Assembly: GCF_003345655.1 (NCBI RefSeq)
Contig: NZ_QQOH01000001.1
Coordinates: 496,001 to 560,000, forward strand
DNA: 64,000 nt
Direction: 5' to 3'
From: Motiliproteus coralliicola
GTDB taxonomy: Bacteria; Pseudomonadota; Gammaproteobacteria; Pseudomonadales; Balneatricaceae
Both the position numbers and the translations under genes were made by a program. Of this stretch, positions 1-8,687 are shown piece by piece; positions within the stretch are counted from its first letter, which is position 1; each line of letters starts with the position of its first letter. The notes under the pieces are model-generated. The model saw nothing but the letters and a program-made list of their open reading frames with translations, was not told the DNA's origin and did not search any database.

Positions 1-489
1 GATACCCGTATTCGGGTGTTGGATCCGAACAATCCCGAGCAGCTGCGTGAGGCGGTGGATGCGGCGCTATGGCTCTATCTCTACGGCTTCAAAGACCGGG
101 ACGGCAATGAGCGGACCCTGATCGACGGGGCCTACCATCGTCAGTTTATTGTCCGTGAACTGGCGCCGGCGGCACAGCGAATCTTCTCGGTTCGTCCCCA
201 GAGCGTCGAATGGAAGGAGGCGATGCCAACCAACAGCTTCCAGGTCAGCAACCTGGTGACCCAGCTGTGGTTCAACGCCTCCTACTCCGGGGAGGTCGCC
301 CATATAGATCTGATCAACCGATTGTTACGTAAGGAACACCTGCCGAAGGAACATTACCGGCATGTGGAGTTGACACCGGTGGAGTATGAGACCCGGATCC
401 ATTTCTACGAGTACTTCGTCGAGCGTTGGTCGGTGTATCAGGATGCTTATGACAACAGTCGCGCCTGTTTTGACGACTTGGACCTGTAA
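1..489 (+). CDS. C-terminal part of an unidentified protein (possibly patatin-like)
   Basis: The reading frame is open to the left edge, so only the last 162 residues of a longer protein are seen; a GTG at 16 is probably internal. The segment is rich in aromatic and charged residues. The stretch ending HIDLINRLL, followed by a basic segment and a YRHVEL strand, resembles the C-terminal region of patatin-like phospholipases, where a HI-x-INRLL helix precedes the last strand. The catalytic GxSxG motif and Asp would lie outside the window, so the family cannot be confirmed. The gene converges on the LysR gene at 568-1500, with a strong hairpin between them. Confidence 0.5.
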   Translation, partial: DTRIRVLDPNNPEQLREAVDAALWLYLYGFKDRDGNERTLIDGAYHRQFIVRELAPAAQRIFSVRPQSVEWKEAMPTNSFQVSNLVTQLWFNASYSGEVAHIDLINRLLRKEHLPKEHYRHVELTPVEYETRIHFYEYFVERWSVYQDAYDNSRACFDDLDL

Positions 490-518
490 AACGGCTCCAG
501 TGTTAGTTTAAATGTCCT

Positions 519-556
519 TCACGGCCGGGGTTTCGATAGCGAGCCTGCGGCCGTGA
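519..556. terminator. Long-stem hairpin between convergent genes
   Basis: A perfect 9-bp stem, TCACGGCCG at 519-527 and CGGCCGTGA at 548-556, encloses a 20-nt loop. It sits between the stop at 489 and the end of the LysR gene at 568. There is no clear T run, so a bidirectional terminator is only a guess from position. Confidence 0.4.
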
Positions 557-567
557 CAGAGCATTCT

Positions 568-1500
568 TTATGTTTGATCGTTCTCCCGCTGATTCAGCTC
601 TTCTATAAAGGTCTCCAGAATCAGGTTGCTGTGATTACCGCGACGGTGGATGGCGGCGAAACGGGTCTGGAAACTGAACTGCTCCGGTAATAGCTCCCGC
701 ATTCGTCCCTCATGAACCCAGCGTTCAGCATAGTGGGTCGGTAAAAAGGCCACGTACTGGCCGGAGAGGATCAGAAAGGCGGCGCCTTCCCGGTCGCTGG
801 TGCTGGCGACCGGATTGAGCTGTTGCAGCAGCGAGCGCTGTCGATCGGGCATCGCCGAAACCGGCACCACGGTATCCAATTGTTGAAGTGATTCGGCATC
901 CAGTTCGGGTTGCTGTTGTTCAAACAGTGGGTGACTGTGGCCGCAATACAGTCGCGACTCTTCATCGTACAGGTCGATATAGTCCAGACCTGCCAGCCGA
1001 CGGGAGTCCGGAATAACGCCGATATGCAACCGGCCATCCAGCACATTTTTTTCGATCTCAGCCGGTGGCATCATTCGGATATTGATCCGGATATCGGTCC
1101 CGCGCTGCTTCAATGCCGCCAGTGAGTTTGTGACTCGCATATGGTTGTACATGGTCACCAGGTTGTCGGTGATGCCGATGTTCAGCTCACCCTTGAGGTT
1201 GGCATTGATACTGTTTATCTGGGTTCGAAAGTTTTCAAGCGACGCAAACAACTGCAGGATCGCCTGATACACCTCGCTACCCTGGTCGGTCAATGAAAAC
1301 CCGGCGCGCCCTCGCTGGCACAGTTTCATGCCCAGGCGCTTCTCCAGGTCGGAGACGGCGATGCTGATCGCCGAAACACTGATATTGAGTTCTACTTCGG
1401 CGGCTGAAAACCCACCACTTTCTACCACGCTGCGAAAGATTCGTAGAAGTCGAATATCGATATCGCTGATCTGGCCGCTGAGGCTTGGAGAGGCTTTCAT
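568..1500 (-). CDS. bauR: LysR-family regulator, probable beta-alanine catabolism activator BauR
   Basis: This 310-residue protein has the LysR layout: an N-terminal winged helix-turn-helix (about residues 14-75, with the helix around SAISIAVSDLEKRLG) and a C-terminal effector-binding domain. It is transcribed away from the omega-amino acid aminotransferase at 1638, which is followed by a malonate-semialdehyde dehydrogenase. This is the order of P. aeruginosa bauR-bauA-bauC, where BauR activates beta-alanine and polyamine-derived amine catabolism. The LysR assignment is firm; the specific BauR role is inferred from context. A palindrome in the divergent region (1511-1542) is a good operator candidate. 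Confidence 0.8.
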   Translation of the reverse strand: MKASPSLSGQISDIDIRLLRIFRSVVESGGFSAAEVELNISVSAISIAVSDLEKRLGMKLCQRGRAGFSLTDQGSEVYQAILQLFASLENFRTQINSINANLKGELNIGITDNLVTMYNHMRVTNSLAALKQRGTDIRINIRMMPPAEIEKNVLDGRLHIGVIPDSRRLAGLDYIDLYDEESRLYCGHSHPLFEQQQPELDAESLQQLDTVVPVSAMPDRQRSLLQQLNPVASTSDREGAAFLILSGQYVAFLPTHYAERWVHEGRMRELLPEQFSFQTRFAAIHRRGNHSNLILETFIEELNQRENDQT

Positions 1501-1510
1501 TGTCAGGACT

Positions 1511-1542
1511 CAATTACTTAAGTATTTGGTTAAGTGTAATTG
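1511..1542. promoter_or_regulatory. Candidate LysR operator in the bauR-bauA divergent region
   Basis: CAATTAC at 1511-1517 and GTAATTG at 1536-1542 form a perfect 7-bp inverted repeat. Inside it lie two more TTAAGT copies, one of them in the small palindrome ACTTAAGT. It begins about 11 bp upstream of the LysR start and about 100 bp upstream of bauA, where LysR regulators usually bind. Confidence 0.45.
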
Positions 1543-1637
1543 AAAAACCTTAAATAGAACAAAAGAAGCGTCGAGCTATAGTGAGCCCATAACAAGCTGG
1601 CATGCGACCGGCAGGATAAACATCACAGGAGAGATCT

Positions 1638-2975
1638 ATGGCAGCGCAAGATTCACGTGCAGGTTTGACCCAAGCGCAGCTCGACGCCCACTGGATGCCT
1701 TTTACTGGCAACCGAGAGTTCAAGCAGGATCCGCGGATTATCGTTTCTGCCGAAGGCAACTACTACACCGATGCCGATGGCCGTAAAATCTTCGATGGTT
1801 TGTCTGGCCTTTGGACTTGTGGTGCCGGCCATAGCCGCCCGGAAATCGTTGAAGCGGTTAGTGCTCAGATCAAGCAGCTCGACTACGCGCCGGCGTTTCA
1901 ATTCGGCCACCCGAAGTCGTTCCAGCTGGCTGAGAAAGTCACCCAGTTTATGCCGGAAGGGATCAACCGGGTGTTCTTTACCGGTTCCGGCTCTGAGTCT
2001 GCCGAGACATCCCTGAAAATTGCCCGCGCCTACTGGCGCAAGATGGGTCAACCGACCAAGACCAAGCTGATTGGTCGTGAATTGGGTTACCACGGCGTTA
2101 ACTGGGGCGGCATCTCCGTCGGCGGTATTGGCGGCAACCGGGCTCTCTACGGCCAGGGGGTCGACGCCGACCATCTGCGCCACACGCTGTTGCCGCAGAA
2201 CCAGTTTGTCAAAGGCCAGCCGGAGCAGGGCGCCGAACTTGCCGATGAGCTGCTGAATCTGATCGCTCTGCACGATGCCTCCAACATCGCTGCGGTTATC
2301 GTCGAGCCTTTGGCCGGTTCCGCGGGTGTGATTCCGCCGCCAAAAGGCTACCTGCAGCGTCTGCGTAAGATCTGTGATGATCACAATATTCTGCTGATCT
2401 TCGACGAGGTCATCACCGGCTTCGGCCGCATGGGTGCCAAGACCGGTGCCGAAGCCTTTGGTGTGACGCCGGATATCCTCAACATGGCCAAGCAGCTGAC
2501 CAACGGTACGGTACCGATGGGCGCCGTGGCGGTGAAGCAGGAGATCTACGACTGCTTTATGGAGCAGGGCGGACCGGAATATGCGCTTGAACTACCCCAT
2601 GGCTACACCTATTCGGCCCACCCGGTATCCTGTGCCGCCGGTCTGGCGTCGCTGGAGCTGCTGGAGCGCGACAACCTGATCGATTGCGTCGCCGAGCTGA
2701 GCCCGTATTTTGCCGATGCGGTTCACAGCCTCAAAGGTAGTGAGCTGATCGCCGATATCCGTAGCTATGGCTTTGCCGCCGGTCTGACGATTGCTCCGGC
2801 ACCGGGTGAGCCGATGCTGCGTCCGTACCAGATCGCGATGAAGATGTGGCAGAAAGGCTTCTACGTCCGCTACGGTGGCGCCACTATTCAGCTGGGCCTT
2901 CCGTTCACCACTGAAAAACATGAGATCGATTTGTTGATCAACGCCCTGGGCGAAAGCATCAACGAAATCGCCTGA
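1638..2975 (+). CDS. bauA: Beta-alanine (omega-amino acid):pyruvate aminotransferase
   Basis: A 445-residue class III PLP aminotransferase that would move the amino group of beta-alanine or another omega-amine to pyruvate, giving malonate semialdehyde and alanine. The N-terminal LDAHWMPFTGNR segment is typical of the omega-amino acid:pyruvate subgroup. Visible landmarks are the GSGSESAET phosphate-binding loop (about 116-124), the FDEV motif with Asp256 facing the pyridine nitrogen, and the PLP lysine Lys285 in NMAKQLTNG. Length matches the family (about 445-450). An ATG preceded by ACAGGAGAG sets the start. The downstream dehydrogenase would use its product. Substrate preference within class III enzymes is inferred. 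Confidence 0.88.
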   Translation: MAAQDSRAGLTQAQLDAHWMPFTGNREFKQDPRIIVSAEGNYYTDADGRKIFDGLSGLWTCGAGHSRPEIVEAVSAQIKQLDYAPAFQFGHPKSFQLAEKVTQFMPEGINRVFFTGSGSESAETSLKIARAYWRKMGQPTKTKLIGRELGYHGVNWGGISVGGIGGNRALYGQGVDADHLRHTLLPQNQFVKGQPEQGAELADELLNLIALHDASNIAAVIVEPLAGSAGVIPPPKGYLQRLRKICDDHNILLIFDEVITGFGRMGAKTGAEAFGVTPDILNMAKQLTNGTVPMGAVAVKQEIYDCFMEQGGPEYALELPHGYTYSAHPVSCAAGLASLELLERDNLIDCVAELSPYFADAVHSLKGSELIADIRSYGFAAGLTIAPAPGEPMLRPYQIAMKMWQKGFYVRYGGATIQLGLPFTTEKHEIDLLINALGESINEIA

Positions 2976-3057
2976 TTCGTTAAAACCCACACCACTAATT
3001 CTGATAGCTGCGGCGGGCTGATAGCCTGCCGCCATCTCTCTTGTCGAGGTAAAAAAC

Positions 3058-4548
3058 ATGACCCTGATTGGACACCTGATCAACGGTGAGCTGAGCAACG
3101 AAGCCGAGCGCACCCAAGACGTATTCAACCCCTCCACCGGCGAAGTCAGCAAGCAGGTTGCTATCGCTTCCCAAGCGACCGTTGAAGAAGCGATCGCTGC
3201 TGCTGAAGCGGCTTACCCGGCCTGGCGTGCAACCCCGCCGTCCAAGCGTGCCCGGGTGATGTTCAAGTTCCTGCAACTGCTGCAGGACAACAGCGAAGAG
3301 ATCTGCCGCCTGATCGGTGAAGAGCACGGCAAGATCGCCCACGACGCGGCCGGTGAGCTGCAGCGTGGTATCGAAAATGTGGAATACGCCTGCTACGCAC
3401 CAGAGCTGCTGAAGGGTGAGCACAGCAAGGACGTTGGCCCGGCGATCGATTCCTGGAGCGAGTTCCAGCCGCTGGGTGTGGTTGCCGGCATCACGCCGTT
3501 CAATTTCCCGGCGATGGTACCGCTGTGGATGTACCCGATGGCGATCGTTTGCGGTAACACCTTCGTACTGAAGCCGTCCGAGCGTGATCCGAGCTCAACC
3601 CTGTTTATCGCCCAGCTGCTGGAGCAGGCCGGTCTGCCGAAGGGGGTTATCAACGTCGTTAACGGTGACAAGACTGCTGTTGATACGCTGCTGACCGATG
3701 AGCGGGTCAAGGCTGTAAGCTTTGTTGGTTCTACTCCGATCGCCGAATACATCTACGCCACCGCCAACGCCAACGGTAAGCGCTGTCAGGCCCTGGGTGG
3801 TGCTAAGAACCACGCCATCATCATGCCGGATGCCGACCTGGATAACGCCGTTAACGCCCTGACCGGCGCTGCATTCGGCTCCTCCGGTGAGCGCTGCATG
3901 GCGCTGTCGGTTGCGGTTTGTGTCGGTAAGCCGATGCAGGACGCTTTCGTGGCCAAGATGAAGGCCGCGATGGAGCCGATTCAGGTGGGTCCGTGCACCG
4001 ATAACAGCAAGGACTTCGGTCCGGTAATTACCAAAGAACACCAGCAGAAGGTGATCGGCTACATCAACAGTGCCGAAGCGGACGGTGCCACCATCGAAGT
4101 GGACGGTCGTGAAGCCCAGGTTGAAGGCCATGCCGAAGGTTTCTACGTCGGTGCGACCCTGATCAACGGCGTTACCGCCGAGATGGAGTCCTACCAGAAA
4201 GAGATCTTTGGTCCGGTTCTACAGGTGATGTGCGTCGAGACCATGGAAGAGGCGATGCAGCTGATCAACGATCATGAGTACGGCAACGGTACCTGCATCT
4301 TTACCCGTGACGGTGAAGCGGCGCGCTACTTCAGCGACAACATCCTGGTCGGTATGGTCGGTATCAATGTGCCGCTGCCGGTACCGGTTTCTTACCACAG
4401 CTTTGGTGGTTGGAAGCGTTCACTGTTCGGTGACCTGCATGCCTACGGCCCGGACGCGGTGCGTTTCTACACCAAGCGTAAGACCATCACTCAGCGCTGG
4501 CCCTCTGCCGGTGTCCGTGAAGGTGTTCAGTTCGCGTTCCCCAGCTGA
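3058..4548 (+). CDS. bauC: CoA-acylating malonate/methylmalonate-semialdehyde dehydrogenase
   Basis: A 496-residue aldehyde dehydrogenase of the MmsA group. It should convert malonate semialdehyde (from BauA) to acetyl-CoA, CO2 and NADH. The catalytic cysteine is Cys280 in GERCMALSV. GAKNH near residue 248 carries Asn where hydrolytic aldehyde dehydrogenases have the general-base Glu, the mark of the CoA-acylating subfamily. PFNFPAMVP (about 147-155) is part of the cofactor site. It starts 82 bp after bauA and probably forms an operon with it. The same protein may also act in valine catabolism as MmsA; the symbol follows the local bauR-bauA context. Confidence 0.85.
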   Translation: MTLIGHLINGELSNEAERTQDVFNPSTGEVSKQVAIASQATVEEAIAAAEAAYPAWRATPPSKRARVMFKFLQLLQDNSEEICRLIGEEHGKIAHDAAGELQRGIENVEYACYAPELLKGEHSKDVGPAIDSWSEFQPLGVVAGITPFNFPAMVPLWMYPMAIVCGNTFVLKPSERDPSSTLFIAQLLEQAGLPKGVINVVNGDKTAVDTLLTDERVKAVSFVGSTPIAEYIYATANANGKRCQALGGAKNHAIIMPDADLDNAVNALTGAAFGSSGERCMALSVAVCVGKPMQDAFVAKMKAAMEPIQVGPCTDNSKDFGPVITKEHQQKVIGYINSAEADGATIEVDGREAQVEGHAEGFYVGATLINGVTAEMESYQKEIFGPVLQVMCVETMEEAMQLINDHEYGNGTCIFTRDGEAARYFSDNILVGMVGINVPLPVPVSYHSFGGWKRSLFGDLHAYGPDAVRFYTKRKTITQRWPSAGVREGVQFAFPS

Positions 4549-4601
4549 TCTGGCGGAATAACTGATTGTCGATGGCGGCCGGGTCCGCTGCCATCAACAG
4601 C

Positions 4602-4626
4602 AAAGGGGCATTGTGCCCCTTTTTTA
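4602..4626 (+). terminator. Rho-independent terminator after bauC
   Basis: AAAGGGGCA, a TTG loop, TGCCCC and then a run of T residues: a classic intrinsic terminator about 50 bp after the bauC stop. Confidence 0.85.
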
Positions 4627-4761
4627 TTGCCTGTCGCTTCCATCGCGGCCTCGTTGCAGTGTTGAAGAGTGGCCATTCGTATAGTGAGGGGAGATTGGGT
4701 TGGCGAAGCCCAGGTCACAAGCTAGAGTTGCAGTATCAACAGGGAGCTCTAGGAGTCTCGA

Positions 4762-5157
4762 ATGATCGAGTTGGGACCTGCCTTGCATACGGGGTATACG
4801 GAGATTGATAACCAGCACCAGCGGTTGTTTGATCTGTTTAATCAATTGAAGACACCAGCCTCAGAACGAGCTGAACTTCTACCAACCAGCCAGGTGCTAC
4901 AGCAGATCAGTGAGTACATCGATGCTCACTTCAGTTTTGAAGAGCAGTGGATGCGCGAGGTGGGGTATCCAGATTATGACGCTCATCAACGCGAACATGC
5001 CGCCTTCGTCGAGCAAAACCTACAGTTTTTGCGGGAGTATCATTTTGGCGGTTCGCTGACCGAAGAGGATATTGCCCGCTATCTGGAGCGTTGGCTGGTT
5101 CAGCATATCAGTGGTACGGATATGAAAGTCGTCCAATATTTGCAGAGCAGCGATTAA
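4762..5157 (+). CDS. Bacteriohemerythrin, single-domain diiron O2-binding protein
   Basis: A 131-residue stand-alone hemerythrin fold. All seven expected diiron ligands are present: His19 (DNQH), His56 and Glu60 (HFSFE), His75 and His79, His115 and Asp120 (HISGTD). Such proteins bind O2 reversibly and may store, deliver or sense O2 or NO in the cytoplasm. The ATG at 4762 has an AGGAG ribosome site. The gene converges on the EAL-domain gene ending at 5183, with only 25 bp between, so it is a separate transcript next to a c-di-GMP operon. No membrane or signal segment is visible. Confidence 0.9.
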   Translation: MIELGPALHTGYTEIDNQHQRLFDLFNQLKTPASERAELLPTSQVLQQISEYIDAHFSFEEQWMREVGYPDYDAHQREHAAFVEQNLQFLREYHFGGSLTEEDIARYLERWLVQHISGTDMKVVQYLQSSD

Positions 5158-5182
5158 CTCAAGCGTTTGATGGCAATCGCCC

Positions 5183-8146
5183 CTAGTTGAGTCCGGCAAT
5201 CAATAATTGTCGAACCGATCCGAGATAGTGAAGAACCTCCGCCTCATGACCCTTGACGGGTTGCTCTTTCCTTTCCGACAGCAGGTGGCTGCCTAGGCTG
5301 CAGACCGTATCGAACTGCTTTTCTACGTCGGGCTGTCGATCAAAATGATTGGCTTTCAGCTCCATCATGAGCTGTTGTAATTCGGTAATCTGCTCAAAGA
5401 GTTCGGACGGCTCGAAAGAAGATGAGAAGAACAGACTGACGGTTTCGTTATGCCGTTCAACGGCCTGCTGATAGGCCTTGGATATCAATTCTGAACCAGG
5501 GGTGATCATGTACGCGTAACTCAGCTGTTCCAGTCGTCCCTCGTTCTGTCGACTCTCCGATTCCAGTTGAAAGCGTCTGCGGGCATCGTTGAGGGTTTGC
5601 TTGAGGATGCCTCCATCCCATGGCTTGGTCAGAAAGTGGGACACGACGCCGGTATTGATCGCCTCGATCACTGATCCGGAATCCGTGTAACCGCTCAGCA
5701 TAATACGGATAACGCGTGGGTAGAGCTTATGCACGCGTGCAAGAAATTCGGTTCCCCGGATATCGGGCATACGCTGATCGGATACCACCACCGAAATGGG
5801 AAATTTAGCCAGCATCTCGAAAGCGTCGTCAGCACTCTGGGACAGGTAATATGGGTAGGGTTCGCGATGAAGCTCCCGTTTCAAGGCGCGTAAAATATTG
5901 GCCTCATCATCGAGGAAAAGGACGCCGTGTTCGGCCGGTTGGAGCGGCTCCGGCTGGGGGCTGTTGATTTGATCGAGCCGCTCCATGAACTGAGGATTGG
6001 GGATCGGTTTGGAAAACAGGTAACCCTGGAGCAGATCGCAGCCTTTGGTACTCAGGTAGGCGGCTTCAGAGGTCTGCTCAACTCCTTCGGCGACAACCTC
6101 CAGATCCAGATTTTTACCCAGCGACAGGATAGTGTTAACGATCACGGCTCCGGCGGGGTTGCTGGCGACGTTGCGAACCAGACTGCGGTCTATTTTGATC
6201 TCATGAACCGGAAAATCACGCAGGTAACTCATGGAGGAATAGCCGGTACCGAAGTCATCGATCGACACCCGCAGGCCGGCATCAATCATCTGCTGAAGTA
6301 CCGATAGGGCGAACTCCGGCTGATCGATCAGCACGCTCTCCGTGAGTTCCACTACGACCAGTTCAGGGTTGAGTTGATGCCGTGCTAAGGCATTGTTGAT
6401 CGTCGGAAGCAGCTGGCCGTCGAACAGCTGGATGGCAGACATGTTGAAGGCAATGGCGATCGGTCCTGATCGCTGCTGCCAGCAAGAAGCATCTGCGATG
6501 GCTTGGTTGATGACCCAGCGGCCGATGTTGATGATGGCGCGGTTGCTTTCCGCCAGTGGGATGAACTCTTCAGGCGAAACCCATCCGTACTCGGGATGTT
6601 TCCAACGCAGCAGTGCTTCGGCGGCAGCCACCATATGGGTGCGGGCATCCACTTTGGGTTGGTACCAAAGCTGCAGCTGGCCCGCTTTCAAGGCGTGCTG
6701 AATGTCTTGCTCCAGGCGGGCTTGGCGTTGAAACTTGGTCTCTTCATCGATCGAAAAGTAGGCTCCGGCCGGGTCTTGGTGTTTTTTGGCGCTTCTTAAG
6801 GCCAAAGCGCCACGACCGAACAGTTTGGTAACGCTGGTGCCATCTTCGGGAAAACGCACAATACCAATATGAAGATTAAAAGGGATAATGGATGAGTCGT
6901 AACTGGCACCATCTCGACTGTGTAAATGGATAGCGCTTACCGTTGATTCAACCTGCTGTTCCAGCTCGTTAGGTTCGCAATCGAGGATTATGGCGAATGT
7001 GTCGCCGTTGTACCGATAGATCTGATCGAGGGAGACGCGGCCCCGCTCGAGGCATCGAGCGGCATCTTGCAAAATCTTGTCACCGACATCCAATCCAAGT
7101 GATTGATTAATCCGGCTGAGTGAGCCGATATCGGCAAAGATAATCGCGCCACCGGTTCCGTTGTCCAGGCGCTGTTGCAAGTCGTCACGCATCCTTTGCA
7201 CGTTGAACAGCCCGGTTAGCTGGTCGTGTTCGGCGTGATACTGGGCCTGCACCGCCAGGCGGTGTTCACGGGTCGTCGGGCGTTTGATGGAGACATAGGC
7301 GTAGGCTTTTCCCGAGCTGGCTTTTAGCGGAATAATGGTCAGCTCTTCCCAGAAAATTTCGCCGCTCTTGCTTTTGTTGGCCAGCTCACCGTGCCAGATC
7401 TTTCCCGCCGAAATGGTTTGCCAGAGTTGCTGATACAGCTCGGGTGGATTCAAATTCGATTTCAGAACCGCGTGACTGTGGCCCAGCAGTTCCTCCGGTG
7501 GGTAGCCTGAGGATGCCGAAAATGCGGGATTAATGCGGTGAATCACTCCCTTGGCATCGGTTAACGCCAGTGGCATCGGGATGGTGTCGAATACCTTCTC
7601 TTGTTGATCGATGATTCTGACGGTGTCGAATAGATCCAGGGTTTGGTGGATGGCCGCGGACACTACCTGCCCGACTTTTCGCAGAGTTTGTTTGTCGATG
7701 CCTTTGGTGCTGAGCAGTAGATATAAGCGGCTTACTCTGGCTTGAGTCCCCCGTTGTGTTGGCCGTAGATCGAGCAGATGCAGATAGGTTTGCTGGAGCA
7801 GTAGAGGGCTGAGTTCTGCGGGGTATGCAGCTTCCGAATCCGCGTTATTGCGCAATTTACCCAGTAGCTCTGACAGTGATCGATTGCCGATGCTTAGTTG
7901 CTCGTCAAGGTCACCAACTACTTGAGCCCCATGATCAGACTCCAGGAACAACCAGGCCCGGCATTCGTTAGGCTCAGTAATGGCCTGATAGAGTTGGTTG
8001 GCAAGCCGGTTCAGCGTGTCCTGTCGGCTCAATTTGAGCAGCAGCGCTTGCTGGGACATCTGATAGTACTGCTGTATCAGCTCCAGCGCCTTGAGCAACA
8101 GAGTGTCGTCGGGTTGGTGGCCTGGGCCCTGGGTGATATCAGCCAT
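5183..8146 (-). CDS. PAS-GGDEF(degenerate)-EAL-receiver protein, probable c-di-GMP phosphodiesterase
   Basis: A 987-residue cytoplasmic protein. Order: an N-terminal helical or GAF-like region (1-180), PAS (about 186-290), GGDEF domain (305-460), EAL domain (480-725), receiver (740-860) and a helical tail. The GGDEF motif is YNGDTF at 379-384, so cyclase activity is unlikely. The EAL site looks complete: Glu510 of EALLRW, Asn568, Glu603, Asp630-Asp631, Lys651 and Glu687. The receiver has Asp746-Asp747, phospho-acceptor Asp790 and Lys841 in TKPW. It is last in a four-gene operon, 10 bp after the single receiver gene, with an AAAGGA ribosome site. It should hydrolyse c-di-GMP under control of the upstream kinase. 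Confidence 0.88.
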   Translation of the reverse strand: MADITQGPGHQPDDTLLLKALELIQQYYQMSQQALLLKLSRQDTLNRLANQLYQAITEPNECRAWLFLESDHGAQVVGDLDEQLSIGNRSLSELLGKLRNNADSEAAYPAELSPLLLQQTYLHLLDLRPTQRGTQARVSRLYLLLSTKGIDKQTLRKVGQVVSAAIHQTLDLFDTVRIIDQQEKVFDTIPMPLALTDAKGVIHRINPAFSASSGYPPEELLGHSHAVLKSNLNPPELYQQLWQTISAGKIWHGELANKSKSGEIFWEELTIIPLKASSGKAYAYVSIKRPTTREHRLAVQAQYHAEHDQLTGLFNVQRMRDDLQQRLDNGTGGAIIFADIGSLSRINQSLGLDVGDKILQDAARCLERGRVSLDQIYRYNGDTFAIILDCEPNELEQQVESTVSAIHLHSRDGASYDSSIIPFNLHIGIVRFPEDGTSVTKLFGRGALALRSAKKHQDPAGAYFSIDEETKFQRQARLEQDIQHALKAGQLQLWYQPKVDARTHMVAAAEALLRWKHPEYGWVSPEEFIPLAESNRAIINIGRWVINQAIADASCWQQRSGPIAIAFNMSAIQLFDGQLLPTINNALARHQLNPELVVVELTESVLIDQPEFALSVLQQMIDAGLRVSIDDFGTGYSSMSYLRDFPVHEIKIDRSLVRNVASNPAGAVIVNTILSLGKNLDLEVVAEGVEQTSEAAYLSTKGCDLLQGYLFSKPIPNPQFMERLDQINSPQPEPLQPAEHGVLFLDDEANILRALKRELHREPYPYYLSQSADDAFEMLAKFPISVVVSDQRMPDIRGTEFLARVHKLYPRVIRIMLSGYTDSGSVIEAINTGVVSHFLTKPWDGGILKQTLNDARRRFQLESESRQNEGRLEQLSYAYMITPGSELISKAYQQAVERHNETVSLFFSSSFEPSELFEQITELQQLMMELKANHFDRQPDVEKQFDTVCSLGSHLLSERKEQPVKGHEAEVLHYLGSVRQLLIAGLN

Positions 8147-8156
8147 GTCTATTCCT

Positions 8157-8687
8157 TTAGCTATAGTCGTCCGGATCGATCAGGATACTTCCATCGCTAT
8201 CCCAGTTAACCCGAGTGATCCCCTGACACTCTTTTTCCAGCCGCTGCAGTTCTGACAGCTGCTGGCCCATCACCTCCTGCTGAGTCTTCAGCTTTGCCAA
8301 CAGCTGGTTTCGCTCGTGTTCAAGCTGGAAGTGTTCATAGGCCTTACGGATCGAAAGACAGAGTTCGTCGTCCTGCCAAGGCTTGGTGATAAAACGGTAG
8401 ATCTCTGCTTTGTTGATGGCGGCGATCAGGCCGCGGGTGTCGGCATGACCGCTCAACAGGATTCGAACAGATTCCGGCTGTAGCAAGCGATACTCGCTCA
8501 AGAAGGCGATACCGTCCATTTCCGGCATTTTCAAATCCGAGATCACCACATCGGCTTTAATCCGGCCGGCTTGCTCCAACGCTTCGATTGGCGAGCAGAA
8601 TCCCTCGGGCATCCACCCCTGCTGCAGGAACAGTCGCTTCAACGAGGAGACGACCAGGCGGTCATCGTCAACGATGAGGATGTTCAT
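8157..8687 (-). CDS. Single receiver-domain response regulator with coiled-coil tail
   Basis: A 176-residue protein with a receiver domain (1-120): Asp7-Asp9 acidic cluster, phospho-acceptor Asp51 in ISDLKMP, Ser79 and Lys102 in TKPW. A predicted coiled coil (about 112-155) and a short acidic tail follow, with no DNA-binding or enzymatic output domain. The ATG overlaps the stop of the upstream REC-HD-GYP gene by four bases (ATGA), with GAGGAG as ribosome site, so translation is probably coupled. It may act as a phosphate relay or adaptor between the kinase and the other receiver proteins (inference). Confidence 0.88.
   Translation of the reverse strand: MNILIVDDDRLVVSSLKRLFLQQGWMPEGFCSPIEALEQAGRIKADVVISDLKMPEMDGIAFLSEYRLLQPESVRILLSGHADTRGLIAAINKAEIYRFITKPWQDDELCLSIRKAYEHFQLEHERNQLLAKLKTQQEVMGQQLSELQRLEKECQGITRVNWDSDGSILIDPDDYS

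Noticed and set aside
1653-2384. 243-codon open frame antisense to bauA
   Set aside because: The aminotransferase reads clearly on the other strand with all motifs; this frame has no recognisable domain.
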